NCBI GenBank assembly: GCA_029012365.1
Contig: JAQXLY010000031.1
Coordinates: forward strand, 1-42,661
DNA length: 42,661 bases
Direction of reading: 5' to 3'
Origin: Lachnospiraceae bacterium
GTDB lineage: Bacteria > Bacillota > Clostridia > Lachnospirales > Lachnospiraceae
Shown here: piece by piece, positions 24,191 through 33,216 of the stretch
Layout: each line of letters begins with the position of its first letter
How positions within the stretch are numbered: position 1 is the first letter of the stretch
Made by a program: the position numbers and the translations under genes
The notes under the pieces: generated by a model
Database searches by the model: none
What the model saw: the letters and a program-made list of their open reading frames with translations, nothing else
What the model was told of the DNA's origin: nothing

Positions 24191-24952
24191 ATGCTGGAAT
24201 TAATTAATTGTACGAAAAAATACGGAGATAAAACCGCATTAAGCAACTTAAGTGTGAAGTTTGAGACGGGGGTGTACGGACTGCTCGGTTCCAACGGTGC
24301 GGGCAAGTCTACGATGCTGAATCTGATTACGGACAATATTCCCCGGACATCGGGAGAGATTCTTTATAACGGAAAGGACATTCTCACCCTTGGCAGAGCT
24401 TACCGGAAAAGGGTGGGGTATACACCACAGCTGCAGGGGATGTATGAGGATTTTACGGCAAGAGATTTTCTTCATTACATAGGTGCGTTAAAGGGAATGA
24501 AACGGGGGGAATGTAAAAAACAGACGGAGCAGTTTTTGGACATTGTCTGTCTGGCGGGGGATGCACATCACAAGCTCGGCTCCTTCTCCGGAGGTATGAG
24601 ACAGCGTGTGTTACTGGCAGCGGCAATGCTCGATGAGCCGGAAATATTGATTCTGGATGAGCCGACAGCCGGACTTGACCCGACCCAGCGTATCCGTTTA
24701 CGGGACTATATCGCTTCCGTTGCAAAGGAACGGACGGTACTTCTGGCAACGCATGTCATCGGGGATATCGAGACGATTGCGAAAAAGGTATTATTACTGC
24801 ATCACGGGACTCTTTGCCGGTTTGCGGCGATTGACGAGCTGCTTTTGGAGACGGAGGAGCTTATGAGGGAAAAGGGACAGTCTCCGGAACATGCGCTTAC
24901 GCTGGAGGATGTATATCTGTTCCATGCGAAAGAACAGCTGACCGAAGGCTAG
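24191..24952 (+). CDS. ABC transporter ATP-binding protein of the lipoprotein operon
   Basis: A 253-residue ATPase. Walker A GSNGAGKST, signature FSGGMRQRV, Walker B ILILDEPTAGLDP and the switch histidine in LATHV are all intact, and the Q-loop reads YTPQLQGMY. The protein resembles ATPases that serve ABC-2 permeases for peptide or lantibiotic immunity. The ATG at 24191 follows GGGGGAAAGG; the upstream in-frame extension overlaps the previous gene and is rejected. Eleven bases separate it from the permease. It should power export or mechanical release of a compound at the membrane. Confidence 0.9.
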   Translation: MLELINCTKKYGDKTALSNLSVKFETGVYGLLGSNGAGKSTMLNLITDNIPRTSGEILYNGKDILTLGRAYRKRVGYTPQLQGMYEDFTARDFLHYIGALKGMKRGECKKQTEQFLDIVCLAGDAHHKLGSFSGGMRQRVLLAAAMLDEPEILILDEPTAGLDPTQRIRLRDYIASVAKERTVLLATHVIGDIETIAKKVLLLHHGTLCRFAAIDELLLETEELMREKGQSPEHALTLEDVYLFHAKEQLTEG

Positions 24953-24963
24953 GGGGTGGTGCT

Positions 24964-26949
24964 ATGTTAGAGTTAAAGCGTATTTTATGGAATCGGAAAA
25001 CCCTGCTTTTGTTCGGAATTCTGATTCTGCTGCACGGAGCTTTTTTTGTATTTCAGTGTAATGATAAAAAGGCCATCACACTTACCGGGGATGAATTGAC
25101 GGAGTATATTGACGGGTACGAGGCATATGTGCAGTCGGTACAGGAAAATGTTGTGATGATGAAGGAAAATCCGCTGTTTAGTAACAGTGATTCCTTTGTT
25201 TACCGTAACCTGATAAAAACCGGAGAGGATTACAGCAAACTAACGGGTATCCGGCCGGTATCCGGAGAAAACCGCGGTATCGTGGCTGTGTTTCAGTTTA
25301 ATCTGTCTACATTTCTAATATTGCTGGCCGGAGTGTACATTGTTCTCTGTTTTCTTGCGGAGCGGCAGAAGGGCTTGTATTTGCTTGTGCGTTGTACCGA
25401 ACGGGGGCGGACCGTGTTATCGCTACAAAGAATCGGAATTCTTTGTCTGGGAGTTTTCGCCGCGGCAATCATTCTGTTTGGAAGTAACTATATTCTGAGT
25501 GCGTTATTATTTCCGGGCTGTGATATGTCACGGCCGATTCAGTCCATTCCGGAGTTTGGCAGCGTCATCGGTCATTATTCCATTGCGGAGTATTTGATTT
25601 TATTTCTGGTTCGGAAGGCATGTGGGTGCCTGTTTGCATGTCTTTTATTGTATTTTTGTATGTCGCTGTTTCGTTCCGGCTTCTGTGTGGTAGCGTTTTT
25701 CCTGCTTATGCTGGGGGAATATGCATTATATGCGTTTATTATTCCGACCGGAAAATGGAGTGCTCTTAAATACATTAATTTGTATACCTATACATTTTGT
25801 GGGACGGACTATGCAAAATATTATAACCTGAATGTGTTCGGAAAGCCGCTTAATATTGTGGGAACCGCGGACTGGTTCATACTTATCGGAACCGCAGTTA
25901 TGGTGTTCCTCTGCCTTCTGCAATATGCAAGACAATATCCGCGCAGTGAGTATCGTACGCTTCGCATCATAGAGAGGATGAGAGTTTTTTTTAGCAGGCA
26001 TAAGCCCGCACCTTCTCTTATGACATGGGAACTCAAAAAGGTTCTGATTTCCCAGAAGGGTCTGTTTATTTTTATCATTTTGGTTTATCTTGCATATTCG
26101 GCTTCAACCGAGTCCAATTACATGGATTTTCGAAGTAAATATGTAACACACTGGTATGAGGACTTTGCGGGGGAGGTAACCGAAGAAAGGGTTACACTTA
26201 TGCATGAGACAAAGGCGAAGCTGGAGGATGATATTATACTCTGGGAGGAGTCCTTACAGAAGCAGAGGCAGTACTTGGCAGAACATATCGCGACCGGAAA
26301 AAGTGTGGACATGATTCTGAAATTTATTCATGATTTAGAGGAAGCAATTCAGGAAAACGAACGGCAGATTACTGGGTTGGATGTCGTGCTTTCGCAGGCG
26401 GATGACTGTCTTTCCTACCATCTGAAGACCGGGCGTACGGTCATGCTGATTGATGCTAATATGTATGAATTATTGTTTCACGGTGATAAACAGACAATTT
26501 TACGGAATTATCTTTATACGCTGCTCATGGTTGTACTGGTGATGTCGGGAATTATGTCGTGTGAAAAGGCTGCACATATGGAAACAATGCTCCACACTCT
26601 TTACAGGGGACGTGTACAGACAGTATTGAGGAAAATTGCGATAATGGTAGGGGTGTGCGTGATTGGAACACTGGCAATCCATCTGGTACAGTATATTCAA
26701 ATCGGAAAGGTGTTTGAGTTCACAAATCAGGATGCACTGGCGCAGAGCGTTCCGTATCTCAGAAATTTCCCGCTTCCGCTTACGATAAAGCAGTATATTT
26801 ACTTCCTTTATACCGTTCGTATTCTGATTTCTGTTGCAATGGGCAGTGCAGTGATGTACCTAAGCAGTAAGTTTGGAAGAATAACGACGCTTGCATTCGG
26901 TGTATTCCTGTTGATTCTTCCGATGGGGTTGCTGGCAATGCGGTTCTAA
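24964..26949 (+). CDS. Large ABC permease with two fused ABC-2-like modules
   Basis: A 661-residue membrane protein. The N-terminal module opens with MLELKRILWNRKTLLLFGIL and the second, near M353, with MTWELKKVLISQKGLFIFI, the same charged-then-hydrophobic opening, so the protein looks like two ABC-2 permeases joined head to tail. Each module has a first membrane helix, then a long extracytoplasmic segment (about 35-105 and 375-500; the second is predicted coiled coil with many Glu, Lys and Gln residues), then several membrane helices. It is the last gene of the unit and probably forms the channel for the preceding ATPase. Confidence 0.75.
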   Translation: MLELKRILWNRKTLLLFGILILLHGAFFVFQCNDKKAITLTGDELTEYIDGYEAYVQSVQENVVMMKENPLFSNSDSFVYRNLIKTGEDYSKLTGIRPVSGENRGIVAVFQFNLSTFLILLAGVYIVLCFLAERQKGLYLLVRCTERGRTVLSLQRIGILCLGVFAAAIILFGSNYILSALLFPGCDMSRPIQSIPEFGSVIGHYSIAEYLILFLVRKACGCLFACLLLYFCMSLFRSGFCVVAFFLLMLGEYALYAFIIPTGKWSALKYINLYTYTFCGTDYAKYYNLNVFGKPLNIVGTADWFILIGTAVMVFLCLLQYARQYPRSEYRTLRIIERMRVFFSRHKPAPSLMTWELKKVLISQKGLFIFIILVYLAYSASTESNYMDFRSKYVTHWYEDFAGEVTEERVTLMHETKAKLEDDIILWEESLQKQRQYLAEHIATGKSVDMILKFIHDLEEAIQENERQITGLDVVLSQADDCLSYHLKTGRTVMLIDANMYELLFHGDKQTILRNYLYTLLMVVLVMSGIMSCEKAAHMETMLHTLYRGRVQTVLRKIAIMVGVCVIGTLAIHLVQYIQIGKVFEFTNQDALAQSVPYLRNFPLPLTIKQYIYFLYTVRILISVAMGSAVMYLSSKFGRITTLAFGVFLLILPMGLLAMRF

Positions 26950-26992
26950 GGGACTGTCGCACGAATCAAATGCGCGGTGGTGCGGCAGCCCT
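26950..26992 (+). terminator. Hairpin after the lipoprotein/ABC operon
   Basis: GGGACTGTCGCAC (26950-26962) can pair with GTGCGGCAGCCC (26980-26991) with wobbles. It matches the recurring terminator type, but no T-run follows directly, so it may be weak or degraded. Confidence 0.5.
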
Positions 26993-27025
26993 CCGGGTGA
27001 AAATGGATGATATGGCGATTTTTCT

Positions 27026-27054
27026 TTTCATAGGTGGTTATTTGTGGTACAATA
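27026..27054 (+). promoter_or_regulatory. Probable cysK promoter
   Basis: TACAAT (27049-27054) with a TG two bases upstream (extended -10) and a weak TTTTCA -35 at 17 bases. The 62-base leader up to cysK shows no riboswitch or T-box features. Confidence 0.4.
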
Positions 27055-27116
27055 GTAACGAAATTTGTTATGCCGCATAGGTACACAGTAACGAAATAAT
27101 TGTAAGGAGAATCATC

Positions 27117-28019
27117 ATGTACATCAGTAATATTTTAGATTTAATCGGAAATACACCGCTTCTAAGCCTGGAGGCTACGACAGGGCTTCAGCTGTATGCA
27201 AAGGCAGAGTTTTTAAATCCCGGAGGAAGTATTAAGGACAGAATTGCGCTCAATATGTTAGAGGAGGCAGAAAAGAGCGGCAAGCTTCGTCCGGGGATGA
27301 CGATTATCGAGCCAACCTCCGGTAATACCGGTATCGGTCTTGCGCTTTGCGGTGTTCGTAAGGGCTATAAGGTCATTATAGTTATGCCGGAGAATATGAG
27401 TGAGGAGCGCAAGAAAATTATTCATGCTCTCGGAGCGGAGCTTGTGCTGACTCCGCCGGAGTTAAGCATCGGCGGCTCTGTCGCAAAGGCAGAGGAGATA
27501 GCGGCTTCCTCGGACAATTATTTTGTGCCGCAGCAGTTTGAAAATCCGGCAAATCCGGCGGCGCATTATAAGACAACAGCGCGTGAAATCGTGGAGCAGC
27601 TCGGAAAGAAAATTGATATTTTCGTATCCGGTATCGGCAGCGGCGGTACGCTTCAGGGAATTGCAAGTTATCTGCTTGAACAGAATCCGGACTGTAAGAT
27701 TGTAGCGGTGGAGCCGAAGAATGTGTCTGCACTTCTCGGTCATGAGCCGGGGCTTCATCAGATTCAGGGTATCGGAGACGGCTTTATCCCGGCGGTGCTT
27801 GACACAAAGATTATTACGGATATTGTGGAGGTGGCGGATGATGATGCCATACAGACCGCAAGAGAGCTGGCAAGAGTACAGGGGCTTTTAGTCGGTACGT
27901 CCTCCGGTGCAAATGTATGGGCGGCAAAGCAGATGGCAGCAAAGTACGGAACCGACAAGGTCATTGCTACCATTCTGGCAGACCGTGCGGAGCGGTATTT
28001 CAGTACATCACTCATATAA
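27117..28019 (+). CDS. cysK: Cysteine synthase A (O-acetylserine sulfhydrylase)
   Basis: A 300-residue PLP enzyme of the fold-type II family that makes L-cysteine from O-acetylserine and sulfide. Visible features: GNTPLL, the PLP lysine K40 in GGSIKDR, the substrate loop TSGNTG, the phosphate-binding GSGGT and GTSSGAN at the C-terminal side. Length is usual for CysK. An AAGGAGA ribosome site precedes the ATG. No cysE or sulfur transport genes are adjacent, so it seems to be a single-gene unit. The PTSGNTG and GIGDGFIP motifs favour CysK over cystathionine beta-synthase-like relatives. Confidence 0.93.
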   Translation: MYISNILDLIGNTPLLSLEATTGLQLYAKAEFLNPGGSIKDRIALNMLEEAEKSGKLRPGMTIIEPTSGNTGIGLALCGVRKGYKVIIVMPENMSEERKKIIHALGAELVLTPPELSIGGSVAKAEEIAASSDNYFVPQQFENPANPAAHYKTTAREIVEQLGKKIDIFVSGIGSGGTLQGIASYLLEQNPDCKIVAVEPKNVSALLGHEPGLHQIQGIGDGFIPAVLDTKIITDIVEVADDDAIQTARELARVQGLLVGTSSGANVWAAKQMAAKYGTDKVIATILADRAERYFSTSLI

Positions 28020-28033
28020 AAAAGACGTAGTGA

Positions 28034-28095
28034 GGATTTGCAAGCAAGCTTGCAAAATCCGAGCGGAGTAGGAGATCATGAACGAAGTTCATGAT
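28034..28095. repeat. Pair of adjacent palindromes downstream of cysK
   Basis: GGATTTGCAAGC/GCTTGCAAAATCC (28034-28060) and the perfect ATCATGAAC-GAA-GTTCATGAT (28075-28095) are separated by a purine-rich link. No T-tract follows, so they are not ordinary terminators; they resemble a small palindromic intergenic repeat. Confidence 0.45.
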
Positions 28096-28165
28096 ATAAT
28101 AATAATAAAAGTACCCAATGAAACCATTCCTTTTGACACTTTATGGATGAAAGGCGGTGAAAACA

Positions 28166-29722
28166 GTGAATTCCGGTATATTGGAACAATACATGGAAAA
28201 GGTGTACGGCTACGCAATCAATCATACTTATTCCAGAGAAGAGGCAGATGAGCTGTCGCAGGAGATTTTATATACGGCGGTGCGGGAACTGCCGAAGCTA
28301 AGGGACGAGCAGAAGCTTGAACCGTGGCTTTGGGGGCTGGCAGGTAATGTGACAAAGAGCTACCGGCGGTTTATGGGAAAACAGCGCGCGATGTATTCCT
28401 ATGACACGTTGGAAATGCTGACCTGCGAAGATGAGCTTCCGGAGGGACAGGAAGAGGTTTACGATTCTCTGCGGACAAAGATTGCACAGCTGTCTGCAAT
28501 GTATCGGGATATCATTGTGCTTTATTATTACGACGGCCTTTCCGTAAAGCAAATTTCCGAAAAATTAAACATTCCGGAGGGCACAATTACGTGGCGTCTT
28601 TCGGAGGCACGGAAAAAACTGAAAAAGGAGTGTGACATTATGAACGAGTCCGCATTAAGACCAATTGAATTATCCATCCATATCAGCGGTGAAGGAAACT
28701 ATAACGGCACCACCAGTCCGTTTCCGTATGTTTACATCAATGATGCTTTGTCGCAAAATATTTTGTATCATTGCTATGAGCAGCAAAGAAGCGTAGAGGA
28801 GCTGGCGAAAATCTGCGGTGTACCGGCATATTATGTGGAGGACAGTCTTGCAAACCTGTTAAAGCGAGAGGCAGTGTCGGAGCCGGTAAGAGGAAAATAC
28901 AGAACCGAGTTTATGATTTTCTCGGATAAGCAAGGCAGATATGCAGAGAAAGCAAGGGACATAGTTACCCCGGTGACGGAAGATGTTGTAAAAGCTGTTT
29001 GTCGCCTTGCTGATGAGGCAGAAAGCCTCGGAATTTATACTGCCGGAAAGACCGTAGAAGAACTGCGATACCTTTACGGAATTATGGCACTGGAGCATTT
29101 GAGTAAGGAGTATAATCCGGTGGTATGGAAAGAGCGTCCGATTCGCTATGACGGCTACCGCTGGAGCTACCGGGCACATCTTATAAAGGAAGGAAACTAT
29201 CCGGTACAGGGACTTGGACGGGAACTATCCTTAAACGGAGGAACCGATGGTACGTACCAACATATCTCCTATCATTTCGGTGGCTTTGCTTACCGCAGGA
29301 TGATGTACGATAATCAGATTAATGTGTGCGAAGCGATTTTAGCAGGAAAAGAAGTAACCGATACGGAGTCAGCAGCCCTTGCAATCGAGGAAGGATATAT
29401 TATAAGAAGAGACGGGAAGCTCTCCGTTACCATTCCGGCATTTACAAAGGCGCAATACGGGAAATTTAAGGAGCTTGCGGAAAAAGCATTCGCCCCGGTG
29501 ATTGACGCTTATACGGAAGCTGTAAGAAAGTACATTACCGGCTATAAAAAACTATTTCCGCTCCATCTGGAGGAGGATGTGGAAAGGGACTGCAACTATA
29601 TGTTCCTACAGCTGTATGCCACTACAGTTTGTGAAACATCGCAGGAAAAGGGACTGTTGGCGGCACTGCCTGCCGGGAGCGTGTGCGATGTACTGGTGCA
29701 GTATAAGGAACCGGAGAGATAA
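28166..29722 (+). CDS. ECF-type sigma factor with a long C-terminal extension
   Basis: A 518-residue protein. Residues 1-75 are sigma region 2 (SREEADELSQEILYTAVREL, then EPWLWGLAGNV) and about 105-160 sigma region 4 (LSAMYRDIIVLYYYDGLSVKQISEKL ending EARKKLKKE), so it should direct RNA polymerase to specific promoters. The remaining 350 residues are not typical of ECF sigma factors; residues 210-235 (SVEELAKICGVPAYYVEDSL) could be a second winged helix, and the rest is unrecognised. I start at the GTG at 28166, spaced 7 bases from AAAGGCGG; a GTG at 28157 lies in the ribosome site. No anti-sigma gene is next to it. Activity may be controlled by the extension itself. Confidence 0.8.
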   Translation: MNSGILEQYMEKVYGYAINHTYSREEADELSQEILYTAVRELPKLRDEQKLEPWLWGLAGNVTKSYRRFMGKQRAMYSYDTLEMLTCEDELPEGQEEVYDSLRTKIAQLSAMYRDIIVLYYYDGLSVKQISEKLNIPEGTITWRLSEARKKLKKECDIMNESALRPIELSIHISGEGNYNGTTSPFPYVYINDALSQNILYHCYEQQRSVEELAKICGVPAYYVEDSLANLLKREAVSEPVRGKYRTEFMIFSDKQGRYAEKARDIVTPVTEDVVKAVCRLADEAESLGIYTAGKTVEELRYLYGIMALEHLSKEYNPVVWKERPIRYDGYRWSYRAHLIKEGNYPVQGLGRELSLNGGTDGTYQHISYHFGGFAYRRMMYDNQINVCEAILAGKEVTDTESAALAIEEGYIIRRDGKLSVTIPAFTKAQYGKFKELAEKAFAPVIDAYTEAVRKYITGYKKLFPLHLEEDVERDCNYMFLQLYATTVCETSQEKGLLAALPAGSVCDVLVQYKEPER

Positions 29723-29734
29723 GGGAGGACTTGT

Positions 29735-30757
29735 ATGATGAAGGAAATAAGTGTACAAATCAATCCATACCTTGAATATATCAACAGTCTTTTATTGACC
29801 GGGAACTATAATGAGATTACAATGCCTGTCGTGGGATACGGTTTGATGACCGACGAGGTAAATGAATATACCACAGGGATAAAGCAGCTTTTTGAAAACT
29901 ATCGGAGCTATCCGATTTATTCTCTTATTGAAGCAATGATACCGGAAGGCTTTACCTTTTCCAGACCGGTAGAGCTGGCACTCAGTATGGGGAAAGACGG
30001 CGATTTTTCCATGCAGTATGCGTTGGCGGATTTTTGCGTGGCATGCTGTGGGGGAAGGTTAAGGATAGAAGAACTGTTAAGTCAAATGAAAGACTTTGAA
30101 AAGGAAACAGAGTTTTTTTCCTTTTATCATAAGAATAAAGGCTTTTATGATTCCTATCTGAACAAAGCGCGTGAAGTGGCGGAAGCGCATCCGTATGTTA
30201 CGCTGCTTGAAAAGGAATATGGTGTGACAAAGGGCAGCTATCAGCTTGTGATTTCGTCCCTGATGAGAGGTAATTTCGGAATCGTGTTTGAGGAGAAAGA
30301 GACGAAGCAGCCGCACCTGTATGCTGTTTTATCTACTCATGGCTTCAGTTTATCGCCGAATATACTGTTTCACGAGTTTTCTCATCCGTTTATCAATCCG
30401 TTAACAGAGAAGTACGATGCGATTGTAACACAGTATCGGGAGGCATATGAACGTCTGAAGCCGTATAAGCTGCCGGGCTTTGCATCAGGGTACGGAGAAT
30501 GGCAGGAATGTGTAAACGAACACCTTGTCCGTGCAATGGTGATTCATCTGCTGCGAAAATGCAATCTGTATGAGGAAGCAACGGAGCAGCTTCATCAGGA
30601 TTTGTACTGTGGATATCGATACATTCCGCTACTTCTGGAAGGCTACGAGTATTATGACAGGAACCGGGAGACATATCCTGACTTTGAAGCTTATTATCCG
30701 GAGCTGCTGCGGATTTTTAGGGAGGATATTCCGAATGAATATAACTTGAGCTATTGA
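29735..30757 (+). CDS. DUF4932-like protein with HExxH metallopeptidase motif
   Basis: A 340-residue cytosolic-looking protein without signal or membrane segment. HEFSHPFINPL contains HExxH (H213, E214, H217), and NEHLVRAM about 45 residues on offers a third glutamate ligand (E262), the layout of a gluzincin zinc peptidase. The overall sequence resembles DUF4932. It begins 12 bases after the sigma factor gene behind GGGAGG, so the two are an operon. A role in activating or switching off the sigma factor, or as its effector, is inference only. Confidence 0.72.
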   Translation: MMKEISVQINPYLEYINSLLLTGNYNEITMPVVGYGLMTDEVNEYTTGIKQLFENYRSYPIYSLIEAMIPEGFTFSRPVELALSMGKDGDFSMQYALADFCVACCGGRLRIEELLSQMKDFEKETEFFSFYHKNKGFYDSYLNKAREVAEAHPYVTLLEKEYGVTKGSYQLVISSLMRGNFGIVFEEKETKQPHLYAVLSTHGFSLSPNILFHEFSHPFINPLTEKYDAIVTQYREAYERLKPYKLPGFASGYGEWQECVNEHLVRAMVIHLLRKCNLYEEATEQLHQDLYCGYRYIPLLLEGYEYYDRNRETYPDFEAYYPELLRIFREDIPNEYNLSY

Positions 30758-30782
30758 CAAATAAACGGAGAAATGTTTTAAT
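30754..30782 (+). promoter_or_regulatory. Promoter of the T-box/trpB transcript
   Basis: TTGACA (30754-30759) overlaps the stop of the preceding gene; TTTAAT (30777-30782) follows after 17 bases. Transcription would begin near 30790, just before the T-box leader. Confidence 0.6.
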
Positions 30783-30789
30783 TAAAATA

Positions 30790-31080
30790 TAATTATAAGA
30801 TGAAACCGTTGAGGCGGAGATAACGGTAATTATGCTTTTACAGAGAGCCCGCGTTGCTGAGAGTCGGGTAAAAAACAGGTTATCAAATGGACCGCGGAGG
30901 GTGCAGTCAAATGTGCGTTTAGCACAGAGTATTCTGCGACGTAGGGGCATACGTTAGTTGTCCGGGATATGATAGTATCCTGTAAAGAGCACGGTTTTCC
31001 CGTGAATTCAAGGTGGCACCGCGAATAGGAAAGATTATTCGTCCTTGACAGATAGAGAATATCTGTCAAGGACATTTTTT
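30790..31080 (+). ncRNA. Tryptophan T-box leader
   Basis: A classic T-box: AGAGAG and GTTGCTGAGAG stem I features near 30841-30870, a specifier-like UGG (Trp) at 30888-30890 in AAATGGACC, and the T-box sequence AAGGTGGCACCGCG at 31010-31023. A strong terminator follows: GTCCTTGACAGATA paired with TATCTGTCAAGGAC (31041-31073), then six T. Uncharged tRNA-Trp would stabilise the antiterminator and let transcription enter trpB. Confidence 0.92.
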
Positions 31081-31132
31081 GCGTGCACGGAGGAAAAGGC
31101 GGAAAGACAAAAAATTTTAGGAGGACAGGATT

Positions 31133-32350
31133 ATGAACTTTAACAACATCGATTTTGACACTTATTTGAAGAATTACCCGGATGAGAACGGTTATTTCGG
31201 CAAGTACGGCGGTGCTTACATTGCACCGGAATTAAAGGCTGCAATGGATGAGATTACCGCAGCGTACTTTACCATCTGTAAGTCCAGTAAATTCATCAGT
31301 GAGCTTCGCCGTATCCGCAGGGAGTTTCAGGGAAGACCGACTCCGGTATCTTATTTGGAGAGACTGTCCGGCTCCCTCGGAAATGTTCAGCTTTATGTAA
31401 AGCGTGAGGATCTGAATCATACCGGAGCTCATAAGCTGAATCACTGTATGGGAGAAGCGCTTCTTGCAAAGTACATGGGCAAGAAGAAGGTTATTGCAGA
31501 AACAGGTGCGGGACAGCATGGCGTTGCACTGGCTACGGCAGCGGCGTATTTCGGTCTGGAGTGCGATATCTATATGGGTGCCGTGGATATTAAGAAGCAG
31601 GCTCCGAATGTAGCCCGTATGAAGATACTTGGCGCAAATGTAATCGAGGTTACCGATGGACTGGCAACCTTAAAGGAAGCAGTAGACGCTGCATTTGCGG
31701 CATACAGCAGGGATTATAAGGATTGTATTTACTGTATCGGTTCCGTAGTAGGGCCGCATCCGTTCCCGATGATGGTGCGTGATTTCCAGAGCGTTGTAGG
31801 AATCGAGGCAAGAGAGCAGTTTATGGAACTGACCGGTGAGCTTCCGGATGCCGTTGTGGCATGCGTGGGAGGCGGTTCTAATGCAGCCGGTATGTTTGCG
31901 GGCTTCTTAAACGACCCGGTAGACATCTACGGTGTAGAGCCGTTGGGACGCGGGCCGAAGCTGGGCGACCATGCGGCAAGTCTTACGTATGGTACAGAGG
32001 GTGTTATGCACGGCTTTAACAGCATTATGCTAAAGGATGCAAACGGTGAGCCGGCTCCGGTATATTCCGTAGCAAGCGGTCTCGACTATCCGTCCTCCGG
32101 TCCGGAGCACGCATTCCTGCATGACATTGGCAGAGTAAAGTATGATGTGGTAGATGATGAGGAAACCGTAAATGCATTCTTTACCCTTTCCCGTATGGAG
32201 GGTATTATTCCGGCAATCGAAAGCTCCCACGCGGTGGCATATGCCATGAAGCTTGCAAAGAAGATGGGCAAGGGTTCCATTCTCATCAATCTCTCCGGCA
32301 GAGGAGATAAAGATATGGACTATATCATCGAAAAATACGGAATCCGATAA
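31133..32350 (+). CDS. trpB: Tryptophan synthase beta chain
   Basis: A 405-residue PLP enzyme that joins indole and serine to give tryptophan. HTGAHKLN holds the PLP lysine (K101), GGGSNAAG binds the PLP phosphate, AETGAGQHG is the substrate loop, and the C-terminal SGRGDKD is typical of the TrpB1 type that normally works with TrpA. However, no trpA or other trp gene is adjacent; the gene is alone behind a Trp T-box. It may use indole from outside or pair with a TrpA encoded elsewhere. AGGAGGA precedes the ATG. Confidence 0.94.
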   Translation: MNFNNIDFDTYLKNYPDENGYFGKYGGAYIAPELKAAMDEITAAYFTICKSSKFISELRRIRREFQGRPTPVSYLERLSGSLGNVQLYVKREDLNHTGAHKLNHCMGEALLAKYMGKKKVIAETGAGQHGVALATAAAYFGLECDIYMGAVDIKKQAPNVARMKILGANVIEVTDGLATLKEAVDAAFAAYSRDYKDCIYCIGSVVGPHPFPMMVRDFQSVVGIEAREQFMELTGELPDAVVACVGGGSNAAGMFAGFLNDPVDIYGVEPLGRGPKLGDHAASLTYGTEGVMHGFNSIMLKDANGEPAPVYSVASGLDYPSSGPEHAFLHDIGRVKYDVVDDEETVNAFFTLSRMEGIIPAIESSHAVAYAMKLAKKMGKGSILINLSGRGDKDMDYIIEKYGIR

Positions 32351-32452
32351 AAAGCGCAGCTTAAAAAGTAAAAGTGCTTCTTTTTGTTTGTGTACTCTGC
32401 AAATGCCTTTAGGATATTTCAATCAAAATCAGAGCTCGTTTTGTAAGAATCG

Positions 32453-32490
32453 TCTGTAAAGCATTTTGCAGAGTGCTTTACAGATTTTTT
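32453..32490 (+). terminator. Terminator after trpB
   Basis: TCTGTAAAGCA (32453-32463) pairs perfectly with TGCTTTACAGA (32474-32484), followed by six T. It lies 100 bases after the trpB stop and just before the methyltransferase ribosome site. Confidence 0.85.
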
Positions 32491-32517
32491 ATTACATTGA
32501 TTTTGAGGAGAAACGAC

Positions 32518-33216
32518 ATGAGAACCGAAAAGTACAAAGAATTTTTTACAAAGGACTATATGATGGGACCGAACTCCGTCAGGGTGCTGGATGAAATGCT
32601 TAAGTATGTGCCGGAAGAAAAGCTTAACGGACGCATTTTGGATTTGGGGTGCGGAATGGCAATCACATCACTGTTTCTGGCAAGAGAAACAGCTGCGGAG
32701 TCGGTGTTTGCTACCGATTTGTGGATATCTGCCACAGAAAATTTGAAGAACATCAGAAAATGGGGCGAGGAAAAACGAATTATACCGATTCATGCGGAGG
32801 CATCGGAGCTTCCCTATGCAGACGGTTTCTTTGATGCGGTTGTCAGCGTGGATGCATACCATTACTTCGGATGCAGAGACGGATTCTTCGCAGAAAAAAT
32901 CCTGCCGTTAATCAAACCGGGCGGCTGTGTTTTAATCGCAGTTCCGGGCGTAAAAGACGAAGCAGACAGAGCAAGTGCTCTCATGAAAGAATGGGCAGGG
33001 GAAGATATTTCAACCTTCCATAGCGGCAGCTGGTGGGCAAATCACATAAAACAAGGCACAGAAGCCCTAAACGTAGCCGTATACGAATCCAAATGCTTTG
33101 ACCTTGTCTGGAAAGAATGGTTTGAAAGCGGACACGAATATGCCCTCCGGGATAAGATTTATCTGGAGCAGGGATTGGCAGAATGCCTGAACTTTTCGAT
33201 TATCGTTGTAAACTAA
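32518..33216 (+). CDS. Class I SAM-dependent methyltransferase
   Basis: A 232-residue Rossmann-fold methyltransferase. Motif I is ILDLGCGMAITS, the acidic end of strand 2 is FATDLW, motif IV FDAVVSVDAYHYFG and motif VI LIKPGGCVLIAVPG. The substrate is not indicated; the set of motifs resembles small-molecule methyltransferases of the UbiE/Methyltransf_11 group. The start at 32518 follows GAGGAG; an in-frame extension to 32473 would run through the trpB terminator. It stands alone between trpB and the ribosomal promoter, with the following genes under their own promoter. Confidence 0.85.
   Translation: MRTEKYKEFFTKDYMMGPNSVRVLDEMLKYVPEEKLNGRILDLGCGMAITSLFLARETAAESVFATDLWISATENLKNIRKWGEEKRIIPIHAEASELPYADGFFDAVVSVDAYHYFGCRDGFFAEKILPLIKPGGCVLIAVPGVKDEADRASALMKEWAGEDISTFHSGSWWANHIKQGTEALNVAVYESKCFDLVWKEWFESGHEYALRDKIYLEQGLAECLNFSIIVVN

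Noticed and set aside
26950..27000. Small RNA gene from the strong stem after the permease
   Set aside because: The stem matches the common terminator type of this window; no dedicated promoter is present.
27055..27116. Riboswitch or T-box upstream of cysK
   Set aside because: The leader is only about 60 bases, with no T-box sequence, SAM-box or terminator-antiterminator pair.
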